Assembly: GCF_900108275.1 (NCBI RefSeq)
Contig: NZ_FNVD01000007.1
Location: 62,001-126,000, forward strand
Origin: Jhaorihella thermophila
GTDB taxonomy: Bacteria > Pseudomonadota > Alphaproteobacteria > Rhodobacterales > Rhodobacteraceae
DNA: 64,000 bases
Reading direction: 5' to 3'
A program made the translations under genes and the position numbers. Shown piece after piece: positions 52,938 to 64,000 of the stretch; position 1 is the stretch's first letter; each line of letters opens with the position of its first letter. The notes beneath the pieces are model-generated. The model was not told the origin of the DNA, did no database searches, and saw only the letters and a program-made list of their open reading frames with translations.

Positions 52938-54365
52938 CTATTTCTTGCCGATCGCCTGAAGAACCCGGTCCAGATCCTTGCCGCGCTTGCTCAGACGCGC
53001 CGGGGCGTCCTTGACCATGTTGTAGTAAAGCGTCGGATCATAGATCTGCACGGGCAGGCCCAGATGCTCGGCCGTCAGAAGGCCTTGGGCGAACAGCACC
53101 TGGTAATAGGCAAAGGACAGCTCGCCGCGCGCCTGGTTGCGCAGGGTCAGCGCATCAAGCAGATCCTGCTCGGCGATCAGCACGTCAAGCGTCGTGCGCG
53201 CGCCCAGCTTGGCCTCTTCCCGGGTTCCGTCGAACGCCACCCGCGAGGCCCGAACCTGTTCCTCGGTCGCCTTCAAGCTGGCCCGCGCGGTGTTCAGGCG
53301 CACATAGGCATCGGTGACCGCCTGGACGACCTGATCCTTGACCTCCAGCAGATTGCCCCGCGCCGCGTCCCGCTGCGCCATCGCGCGGCGATGCGTGGCG
53401 GCCAGCGCGCCGCCCTGAAAGATGGGCTGCTGGACGACGACCGACGCCGCCGCATTGTCGGTGCTAAACGACGTGCCCGAATATTCGGTGATTCCGGCCG
53501 ACAACCGCAGGTTGGCGGTTGGTCCGTAGGCCTTGCTCGCGCTCAGCACGTTCAGTTCCGCCGCCTTCACCTGATGCTGGACCGCCTGAATCTGCGGGTG
53601 GTTGCGCTGCGCGACGGATTGCGCGTCCTTTTCAGAGGCCGGAATCCTGGGCAGGGGCGGCTGGCCGCTCAGCTTGCCCGGCGCATGCCCGACCACATTC
53701 ACATATTCCGCCCGTGCACTGGCCAGTTCGCCGCGCGCCGTCGCCAGGCCGGACTGGGCATTGGCCACGCGCGCCTCGGCCAGGGCGACGTCGGTGCGGG
53801 TTACTTCACCGACATCAAATCGGTCCCGCGCGGCCTTCAGCTCCTCTTGCAGCACGCGCAGGTTGTTTTCCCGCAGCCGCACGTTTTCCTCGGCGATCAA
53901 TGCGTTGACATAGGCAGCAACCGCCCGCAGCATTACCTGCTGTTCGACCTGCAACAGCGACTGCCGGGTGGCGAGCACGGTTTCCTGCGCCGCCTGTTTC
54001 CTCAGCCGCGAGGCCCCGCCGTCATACAGCAGCGCATCCAGCTGCAGCCCCGTGAAGAAGGAGCTGTCGTCATAATTGTAGGAAACGCCAAAACGGCTCA
54101 CCCCGTCCGTAAAAGACCGCGTAACCTGGGTCGTCCAGGTCACCACGGGACGCAAGGCGGCGACGGCCCGCGCCACGTCTTCGTCCGCCGCACGCAGCAG
54201 GGCCCGGTTCTGTTTCAGCAGACCGCTGGTGTTGTAGGCACCGACCAGAGCGTCGGCAAGGTTGTCGGCCTGCGCCGCCCTCGGCCCCGCTCCGACGGCA
54301 CCCATCGCGATCCCTCCGGCAAGGACCATCGCCCGAACCAGACCTTTACCAAATGCTCTGCTCAT
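52938..54365 (-). CDS. tolC: TolC-family outer membrane efflux/secretion protein
   Basis: A 475-residue outer-membrane channel (TIGR01844). A signal peptide ends at AQA-D around residue 33, followed by two TolC repeats with the family segments TDVALAEARVANAQSGLATA and RTTLDVLIAEQDLLDA. Proteins of this type form trimeric channels for type I secretion and multidrug efflux. The start is ATG 54365; an ATG at 54374 is also possible and the ribosome site is weak. It lies between pcm and the popZ-like gene on the same strand, as in Caulobacter, where the homologue exports the S-layer protein. Confidence 0.93.
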   Translation of the reverse strand: MSRAFGKGLVRAMVLAGGIAMGAVGAGPRAAQADNLADALVGAYNTSGLLKQNRALLRAADEDVARAVAALRPVVTWTTQVTRSFTDGVSRFGVSYNYDDSSFFTGLQLDALLYDGGASRLRKQAAQETVLATRQSLLQVEQQVMLRAVAAYVNALIAEENVRLRENNLRVLQEELKAARDRFDVGEVTRTDVALAEARVANAQSGLATARGELASARAEYVNVVGHAPGKLSGQPPLPRIPASEKDAQSVAQRNHPQIQAVQHQVKAAELNVLSASKAYGPTANLRLSAGITEYSGTSFSTDNAAASVVVQQPIFQGGALAATHRRAMAQRDAARGNLLEVKDQVVQAVTDAYVRLNTARASLKATEEQVRASRVAFDGTREEAKLGARTTLDVLIAEQDLLDALTLRNQARGELSFAYYQVLFAQGLLTAEHLGLPVQIYDPTLYYNMVKDAPARLSKRGKDLDRVLQAIGKK

Positions 54366-54465
54366 GACTGCCATTCCGATCACTCTGTAGCTTTGGCCCA
54401 ATCCTGAGGCCTTTCCATGTCCCGAACAATATCGCCGGCGCCGACTTCAGCACCGCATAACGTTG

Positions 54466-55119
54466 TCACAATGCGAATTCATGCTCTCTTTCAAAGCCGG
54501 GAAGCACCCGGGCCGAGGCATTGAACTCGAACCGCCAGGACACCGCACCGCCGACCTTGAGCCCGGTTTTCACCGTGCCCAGCGCGCCGTCCATGAAGAT
54601 CGCGGCGATCCGGCCGCCTTCCTTCAGCTGATCGATCAGCGCATCGGGCACGCGTTCGACCCCGCCTTCGATCACGATGACATCATAGGGCCCGTGCTCG
54701 GCGGCGCCTTCGGCCAGCGGGCCGGCATGGACGATCGCATTGTCGGCCCCGATCTCGGCCAGCAGCGGTTCGGCCTCGGCGGCCATGGCTTCGTCCTGCT
54801 CGACACCGACCACGGCCTGCGCCATCCGCGCGATCACCGCGGTCGAATAGCCCAGCCCGCAGCCCACATCCAGAACCAGATCGTCCGGGCCGATGGACAG
54901 AGCGTCCAGCATCTTCGCCAAAGTCCGAGGCGGCAGCAGCTCGCGCCCGCCGCCGAGATCGACACATTCGTCGGCATAGGCGGCCTCGCGCCGGGCGTCC
55001 GGCACGAACAGTTCGCGCGGCACCTCCAGCATCGCCTCGATGATCGGGAACTTGGTCACGTCCGAGGGCCGAATCTGGGTATCGACCATGACGCGGCGGC
55101 GGGTGGCGAAATCGGTCAT
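54466..55119 (-). CDS. pcm: Protein-L-isoaspartate O-methyltransferase family
   Basis: A 217-residue class I SAM methyltransferase. The N-terminal VMVDTQIRPSDVTKFPIIEA and the SAM-binding motif I VLDVGCGLGYSTAVIARMA mark the Pcm family, which methylates isoaspartyl residues in damaged proteins. The alphaproteobacterial form upstream of tolC is often annotated pcm although its C-terminus is divergent. The ATG at 55119 (MTDFATRRRVMV) is used; the frame continues upstream to 55476 within nnr. It is followed by tolC and the popZ-like gene. Confidence 0.88.
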   Translation of the reverse strand: MTDFATRRRVMVDTQIRPSDVTKFPIIEAMLEVPRELFVPDARREAAYADECVDLGGGRELLPPRTLAKMLDALSIGPDDLVLDVGCGLGYSTAVIARMAQAVVGVEQDEAMAAEAEPLLAEIGADNAIVHAGPLAEGAAEHGPYDVIVIEGGVERVPDALIDQLKEGGRIAAIFMDGALGTVKTGLKVGGAVSWRFEFNASARVLPGFEREHEFAL

Positions 55120-55277
55120 TGCAGCGCTCTCTCGCTCTTTCGGGTCGAAGCGCTTTTGCCACATCCCCGCACCGCCGGCAACGGGCTGCATCGGGAAAAC
55201 GCAGTCGCCGCCCCTGCGCGAGGTGCGACAGATCGGCCCTTGCCGCGCCCGCATCGACGGCTCCGACGCCGCGCAGT

Positions 55278-57385
<2,108 letters not shown>

Positions 57386-57418
57386 CGCAGACAATTTCCA
57401 ATCAAGAGGACAATGGAA

Positions 57419-58825
57419 ATGAGCAAGGACGCAGTTCTTCAGCTGATCAAGGAAGAAGAGGCGGAATACGTAGATATCCGCTTCACCGACCCGCGCGGCA
57501 AGCTGCAGCACGTCACCGTGCTGGCCGACCAGGTGGACGAGGACTTCCTGGAAGAAGGCTTCATGTTCGACGGCTCGTCGATCGCCGGCTGGAAGTCGAT
57601 CGAAGCCTCGGACATGAAACTGATGCCCGACACCGACAGCGCCTATGTCGATCCGTTCTACGCCGAAAAGACCGTCTGCATCCATTGCTCGGTCGTGGAA
57701 CCCGACACCGGCGAACACTACGAGCGCGACCCGCGCGGCACCGCCCAGAAGGCCGAGGCCTATCTGAAGTCCTCGGGCATCGGCGACGTGGCCTATTTCG
57801 GCCCCGAGGCCGAATTCTTCCTGTTCGACGACGTGCGGTTTTCCAACACCATCAACAAGGTGTCCTATCAGGTGGACGCCACGGATGCGTCGTGGAACAC
57901 CGATGCCGAGTTTGAAATGGGCAACATGGGCCACCGTCCGGGCGTCAAGGGCGGCTATTTCCCGGTCAACCCGGTGGACGAGGCGCAGGATCTGCGTTCG
58001 GAAATGCTGTCGACCATGAAGCGGCTGGGGATGAAGGTGGACAAGCACCACCACGAAGTGGCCAGCTGCCAGCACGAGCTGGGCCTGATCTTCGACAGCC
58101 TGACCCGGCAGGCCGACGAGCTGCAGAAATACAAATACGTCATCCACAACGTCGCCCACGCCTATGGCAAGACCGCGACCTTCATGCCGAAACCGATCGC
58201 GGGCGACAACGGCACGGGGATGCATGTCAACATGTCGATCTGGAAGGACGGCAAGCCGCTCTTTGCCGGCGACAAATATGCCGATCTCAGCGACGAGGCC
58301 CTGTGGTTCATCGGCGGCATCCTCAAGCACGCCCGGACGCTGAATGCTTTCACCAACCCGTCCACCAACAGCTACAAGCGCCTGATCCCCGGTTTCGAGG
58401 CCCCGGTCCTGCGTGCCTATTCGGCCCGCAACCGGTCGGGCTGCGTGCGCATTCCGTGGACGGAATCGCCGAAAGCGAAGCGCGTCGAGGCCCGCTTCCC
58501 CGACCCGTCGGCGAACCCCTACCTGTGCTTTGCGGCCCTGCTGATGGCCGGCCTGGACGGCATCAAGAACAAGATCGATCCGGGCGAGGCGATGGACAAG
58601 AACCTCTATGACCTGCCCGCCGAGGAACTGGCCGGTATCCCGACCGTCTGCGGCAGCCTGCGCGAGGCGCTGGATGCGCTGGCCGCCGACCACGACTTCC
58701 TGCTGCAGGGCGACGTGTTCACCAAGAACCAGATCGACGGCTACATCGCGCTGAAGATGGAAGAGGTCGAACTTTACGAACACACCCCGCACCCGGTGGA
58801 ATATCAGCTCTACTACAGCTGCTGA
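57419..58825 (+). CDS. glnA: Glutamine synthetase type I
   Basis: A 468-residue GSI-beta enzyme making glutamine from glutamate, ammonia and ATP. Signatures include FDGSSIAGW, the ATP-binding [18 protein letters not shown], and the adenylylation Tyr in the [10 protein letters not shown] segment, the target of GlnE. AGAGGA lies 8 bases before ATG 57419; the ATG at 57413 is too close to it, so MSKDAVLQ is the probable N-terminus and gives the standard length. A 13-bp terminator hairpin follows. Confidence 0.97.
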   Translation: MSKDAVLQLIKEEEAEYVDIRFTDPRGKLQHVTVLADQVDEDFLEEGFMFDGSSIAGWKSIEASDMKLMPDTDSAYVDPFYAEKTVCIHCSVVEPDTGEHYERDPRGTAQKAEAYLKSSGIGDVAYFGPEAEFFLFDDVRFSNTINKVSYQVDATDASWNTDAEFEMGNMGHRPGVKGGYFPVNPVDEAQDLRSEMLSTMKRLGMKVDKHHHEVASCQHELGLIFDSLTRQADELQKYKYVIHNVAHAYGKTATFMPKPIAGDNGTGMHVNMSIWKDGKPLFAGDKYADLSDEALWFIGGILKHARTLNAFTNPSTNSYKRLIPGFEAPVLRAYSARNRSGCVRIPWTESPKAKRVEARFPDPSANPYLCFAALLMAGLDGIKNKIDPGEAMDKNLYDLPAEELAGIPTVCGSLREALDALAADHDFLLQGDVFTKNQIDGYIALKMEEVELYEHTPHPVEYQLYYSC

Positions 58826-58881
58826 TCCCTGCCTGCGCGGCGGGACGCGCGCGCCGTGTCCCGGAATGCAGCCTGAACATG

Positions 58882-58920
58882 ATGCGCCCCGCCGACCTGC
58901 CGGCGGGGCGCATTGTCTTG
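58882..58920 (+). terminator. glnA terminator
   Basis: Perfect 13-bp stem ATGCGCCCCGCCG (58882-58894) / CGGCGGGGCGCAT (58901-58913) with loop ACCTGC, followed by TGTCTTGT. The remaining sequence from 58921 to the tRNA contains nothing recognised. Confidence 0.85.
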
Positions 58921-59161
58921 TGAGGCGTATCGAACCACGCCCCCAGCGGCCGCCCCCCAAATTGCCGCGAAAACCGTTGGTTGGCCAGGTTTCACGCAGG
59001 ACGCGATCGCCGCTTTTTTGCGTTGCACGGCACCGCGGGTTCGGATAAACGGCTGCTGCGCACCGCGCTCGGCCCATCGGACGATCGGGCCTTCGGTCTT
59101 TCCGGGCCAGGCTCGCACCTCGGGCCGGGCACGGTGGGAATTGACGGTCGCAGAGAAGAAT

Positions 59162-59237
59162 GCCGGTGTAGCTCAGCTGGTAGAGCACGTCATTCGTAAT
59201 GATGGGGTCGGGGGTTCGAGTCCCTTCACCGGCACCA
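59162..59237 (+). tRNA. tRNA-Thr (anticodon CGT)
   Basis: A 76-base cloverleaf with encoded CCA. Acceptor GCCGGTG pairs with CACCGGC, D-stem GCTC/GAGC, anticodon stem CGTCA/TGATG with loop TTCGTAA (anticodon CGT, reading ACG), T-loop TTCGAGT. A perfect 10-bp inverted repeat AGAGAAGAAT (59152-59161) / ATTCTTCTCT (59237-59246) flanks it and would extend the acceptor stem in the precursor. Confidence 0.95.
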
Positions 59238-59472
59238 TTCTTCTCTCGCAAGGCGCTGTCATGTTCATGGTCAAGATCATGGCGCGATGTCAGCCTAACA
59301 GGCGCCCGCCACGACCGCGGCCCTTTCCTGTCTGATCCAGCATTGCCGGTTTCGCCCGCTGGACAAGCGCTGAGGCGCGGGCACCATGCCACGCCTCAAA
59401 CGGACCGGGAAAATTTCCACCAAGCCGAAGCGCGGCATTCCACCACGCCGGACGGCCGAACGGATCGAGGCG

Positions 59473-60135
59473 TCAGTCCGACTTGAAACCGTAATTGCCG
59501 AAGCTGACCATGACCTCGTCGATTTCCGCCGCGCTCAGGATATGGGGTTTGCCAACGCTGCGGGCGAGGATCCAGCTGCGCGCTAGGGTTTCCAGTTCGA
59601 TCATGCGCCACAGTGCCTTGTCGAGCGTTTCGCCCACAACCACCGCGCCGTGATTGGCCATGAGACAGCCGTGGCGGTCGCGCATGGCGCGGGCGACCTC
59701 GTCGCACAGATCCTCACCGCCGAACAGCGCATAGCCGGCCAGCGGCACGGTGTTGCCGCCAAAGGCCGCGACCATGTAGTGGCAGGCGGGGATCTCTTCG
59801 CGGTTGATGGCAAGCGCGGTGCAATGCACCGGGTGGGCGTGGACCACCGCGTGCATGTCGGGCTTGTCCCGCAGGAGCCGCTGGTGAAAGCGCCATTCGG
59901 TTGAGGGTCTCGGCCCGACGGGTGCGGGTTCGGCGGCGTCGAGCGGAACCGAAACGATCATCTGGGGCGTCATCGCCTCGTAAGGCACCGCCGAGGGCGT
60001 GATCAGCATCGCGCCGCCAGCCCGAACCGAAACATTGCCCGAGGTGCCCTGATTGATCCCCAGCGCATTCATCCGCAGGCAAGCGTCGATAATGGCCTGC
60101 CGGATTTCGATGCGGTCGGTGTAGGGCGTCTTCAT
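59473..60135 (-). CDS. Class II aldolase, probable 5-(methylthio)ribulose-1-phosphate aldolase
   Basis: A 220-residue zinc-dependent class II aldolase/adducin-family enzyme. The metal site His residues are in [12 protein letters not shown] and [10 protein letters not shown], and the nucleotide-free phosphate loop is [11 protein letters not shown]. Its ATG overlaps the mtnA stop by 4 bases. The mtnA-aldolase pair is the core of the DHAP shunt, in which methylthioribulose 1-phosphate (or the 5-deoxy analogue) is cleaved to DHAP and an aldehyde. A dehydratase (MtnB) is the alternative reading, since the same fold is used, but no mtnC/mtnD follows. Confidence 0.82.
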   Translation of the reverse strand: MKTPYTDRIEIRQAIIDACLRMNALGINQGTSGNVSVRAGGAMLITPSAVPYEAMTPQMIVSVPLDAAEPAPVGPRPSTEWRFHQRLLRDKPDMHAVVHAHPVHCTALAINREEIPACHYMVAAFGGNTVPLAGYALFGGEDLCDEVARAMRDRHGCLMANHGAVVVGETLDKALWRMIELETLARSWILARSVGKPHILSAAEIDEVMVSFGNYGFKSD

Positions 60136-61229
60136 GCCGCCGCCCGTTCGGGGAAGAGCGCCGCCAGCCCCTCGGCCGAGGCCGCGCAGACGCCGCGTTC
60201 GGTGATGAGCCCGGTCACCAGCCGGCCCGGCGTGACGTCAAAGGCCGGGTTGGCCGCGCCTGTCCCGTCGGGCGTCACGCGGACGGCGCCGATCCCGCCA
60301 TCGCCCAGCGCCCCCTGAACATGGGTCACCTCGCCCGCGTCGCGTTCCTCGATCGGGATTTCCGCCACGCCGTCGGACACCGTCCAGTCGATCGTGGGCG
60401 AGGGAAGCGCGACGTAGAAGGGCACGCCGTTGTCTCGCGCGGCGAGCGCCTTGAGATAGGTTCCGATCTTGTTGCAGACGTCGCCGGTGCGCGTGGTGCG
60501 GTCGGTGCCGACGATCACCATGTCCACCAGACCGTGCTGCATCAGATGCCCGCCGGCATTGTCGGTGACATAGGCGTGCGGAATGCCGTGGCTGCCCAGT
60601 TCCCAGGCGGTCAGCGCGCCCTGGTTTCGCGGGCGGGTTTCATCCACCCAGACATGGATGGGCAGGCCCGCGTCATGGGCCTGATAGATCGGGCTGGTGG
60701 CGGTGCCCCAGTCCACCGTCGCGATCCAGCCCGCATTGCAGTGCGTCAGCAGGCGCACGGGCTCTCCGGTTGGTTTGCGGGCGGCGATTTCCCGAATTAT
60801 CTCAAGCCCGTGCTCGCCGATCCTGCGGTTGATTTCCACATCCTCGTCGGCGATCGCATGGGCCAGTTCCAGCGCCGCCGCGGCGCGGTCCCGGGACGCG
60901 AGGGGGCGCAGTGCATTACGGCAGCGGTCCAGCGCCCAGCGCAGGTTGATCGCCGTGGGGCGGGTGGCGTTCAGCTGCTCCCATGCCGCGTCCAGGTGCG
61001 CATCCGACGGGTCCAGCCGCATCGCCAGCGCCATGCCATAGGCCGCCGTCGCCCCGATCAGCGGCGCGCCGCGCACCCGCATCTGGGTGATCGCATCGCA
61101 GAAATCCTGCAGAGTCGCGACCGGCTGCACGCGAAAGTCATGCGGCAACCAGCGCTGGTCGATGATTTTGAGAACCTGCTCGCCCCGGTCCCACCAGAGC
61201 GAACGGTAATGTGTGCCGTTGACCTTCAT
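60132..61229 (-). CDS. mtnA: S-methyl-5-thioribose-1-phosphate isomerase
   Basis: A 365-residue enzyme of the eIF2B-alpha/MtnA family. The active Cys sits in [18 protein letters not shown] and the catalytic Asp in [16 protein letters not shown]; the family [15 protein letters not shown] loop is present. It isomerises methylthioribose 1-phosphate (or 5-deoxyribose 1-phosphate) to the ribulose form. It heads a two-gene operon with the class II aldolase. No mtnP or mtnK is in the window. Confidence 0.93.
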   Translation of the reverse strand: MKVNGTHYRSLWWDRGEQVLKIIDQRWLPHDFRVQPVATLQDFCDAITQMRVRGAPLIGATAAYGMALAMRLDPSDAHLDAAWEQLNATRPTAINLRWALDRCRNALRPLASRDRAAAALELAHAIADEDVEINRRIGEHGLEIIREIAARKPTGEPVRLLTHCNAGWIATVDWGTATSPIYQAHDAGLPIHVWVDETRPRNQGALTAWELGSHGIPHAYVTDNAGGHLMQHGLVDMVIVGTDRTTRTGDVCNKIGTYLKALAARDNGVPFYVALPSPTIDWTVSDGVAEIPIEERDAGEVTHVQGALGDGGIGAVRVTPDGTGAANPAFDVTPGRLVTGLITERGVCAASAEGLAALFPERAAA

Positions 61230-61295
61230 CGGGCCGCTCCATCGCCGTTCTTGCCGCTACCGCAGTGGCACAGCGCGGCCACCCATTGCAAGAGG

Positions 61296-61784
61296 TCAGC
61301 CGGCCTGGAACTCCGGCGCGTCCGAGCGATCAGTAGTGCCGCCGGCGGTCTGACGGACCCGGCAGACGATGACCCGCGCGCCGTCCTTTTCCTCGACCCG
61401 GTTGATGCGCACCTTGCCCAGACCCGGCAGGTTCAACTCGCGCCCCTCGGCCAGCATCTCGCCCAGCACGGCCAGCGTGGCTTCGGCCGCGGGCTTGGCG
61501 TCGCGCTTCTTCACGCCGGATGTCGCGACAACGCGGTCGATCAGTTCCTTCTTGCGCAGATCGGGCGCGGGTTCGGAAGCCGCTGCCTTGACCACCTGCG
61601 GCATCGGCGTCGGCGCCGTTACAGATGGCTGTTCCGGTGCGGGTGCCGGTTCAGCCTTTGCCGATGCCGATTTGGCCGTCTTGACTGTCTTGGCCGACCG
61701 CGCGGAGGTGGTCTTGCGCGTTGTGCGCGTTGCGGTGGATTTGACGCTGGTCGTCTTGCGGGTGGCGGCTCTGCTCGTTGCCAT
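61296..61784 (-). CDS. HU-family DNA-binding protein with basic N-terminal tail
   Basis: A 162-residue nucleoid-associated protein. Residues 1-50 are a Ser/Ala/Lys/Thr/Arg-rich tail with repeated TTRKTTS-like units. Residues 52-75 are Pro/Ala-rich. An HU-like domain follows from about 80 (RKKELIDRVVATSGVKKRDA to PGLGKVRINRVEE), with the beta-arm shortened. The tail resembles histone H1-like or AlgP-type bacterial tails and should bind DNA non-specifically. The ATG at 61784 is chosen; the frame runs to 61814. It sits between mtnA and lon with no obvious operon partner. Confidence 0.82.
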   Translation of the reverse strand: MATSRAATRKTTSVKSTATRTTRKTTSARSAKTVKTAKSASAKAEPAPAPEQPSVTAPTPMPQVVKAAASEPAPDLRKKELIDRVVATSGVKKRDAKPAAEATLAVLGEMLAEGRELNLPGLGKVRINRVEEKDGARVIVCRVRQTAGGTTDRSDAPEFQAG

Positions 61785-61906
61785 GGTCCTGCTTTCTCTT
61801 TGAGTTTTTGTCATTTTCTACTTCAGCATCCGCATTTATCCAAGCTTTTCGGCACATTTCGCCGGTCAAACCGGTCATGACCCCAGATATGGTGCGTAAA
61901 AGACGC

Positions 61907-61935
61907 AAAAAGGGCGGACCCCCGAAGGCCCGCCC
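61907..61935 (-). terminator. lon terminator
   Basis: On the minus strand a stem GGGCGG...CCGCCC with one mismatch (61912-61935) is followed by TTTTT (61911-61907). It is 26 bases past the lon stop. Confidence 0.8.
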
Positions 61936-61960
61936 CTGTTGCGTCCCAATGCCGAAGCGA

Positions 61961-64000
<2,040 letters not shown>

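Noticed and set aside
59162-59472. tRNA-Thr as attachment site of an integrated island
   Set aside because: No integrase, no repeat of the tRNA 3' end and no change in gene character downstream (mtnA, HU, lon are core-like).

Overview
The window is a GC-rich alphaproteobacterial chromosome segment. Its gene content and order point to the Rhodobacterales (Roseobacter/Rhodobacteraceae group). Supporting signs are an RpoHII-type sigma factor, argH-lptM-lysA next to a TIGR02302 giant protein, an Lrp regulator divergent from trxB, a fused sulfate adenylyltransferase/APS kinase, a Hint-domain protein and many hairpin-bearing intergenic repeats. No plasmid, phage, transposase or CRISPR signature is visible, so this looks like core chromosome with one metabolic specialty.

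Layout. 1-6.5 kb holds an ArsR regulator with a YraQ/ArsP permease (cut by the window edge), a HAD hydrolase, a MaoC hydratase, a MarR regulator with tandem operators before a hydrolase, then ribF, a YcgN-like protein and threonine aldolase. 6.6-17.4 kb is a sulfonate (taurine-type) dissimilation block: two TauR-like direct repeats, xsc, a TauE-type exporter, ackA, convergent pta, a short citrate synthase, and soeABC. Xsc splits sulfoacetaldehyde into acetyl phosphate and sulfite. Pta, AckA and citrate synthase handle the C2 unit. Sulfite is either exported or oxidised to sulfate by SoeABC. 17.6-31.5 kb is housekeeping: prs, TIGR02302, lysA, lptM, argH, a TlpA thioredoxin, a sterol-desaturase-like protein, ubiK, lgt, a MidA-type methyltransferase, pgeF and a 41-residue small ORF.

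31.8-47.7 kb holds a Hint protein, Lrp/trxB, a membrane-anchored ferredoxin-adenylate cyclase fusion, ATP sulfurylase/APS kinase, ribD-nrdR, a MoeB with an added membrane domain, dut, coaBC, chaN-rpoH2, cobU with a phosphatase, phnM and an EamA transporter. 48.4-64 kb holds groESL under a clear CIRCE element and sigma70 promoter, a popZ-like gene in the Caulobacter-like order pcm-tolC-popZ, nnr, glnB-glnA, tRNA-Thr(CGT), an mtnA-aldolase pair, a tailed HU protein and lon (cut by the right edge).

The points most worth a second look are: the six-TM / [2Fe-2S] / adenylate cyclase protein; the divergent PopZ candidate; a dispersed repeat family present seven times in one orientation, one copy of which encodes a protein C-terminus; a perfect AT-rich dyad before soeA; and a perfect 10-bp inverted repeat flanking the tRNA. 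No clearly new defence or mobile system was found.
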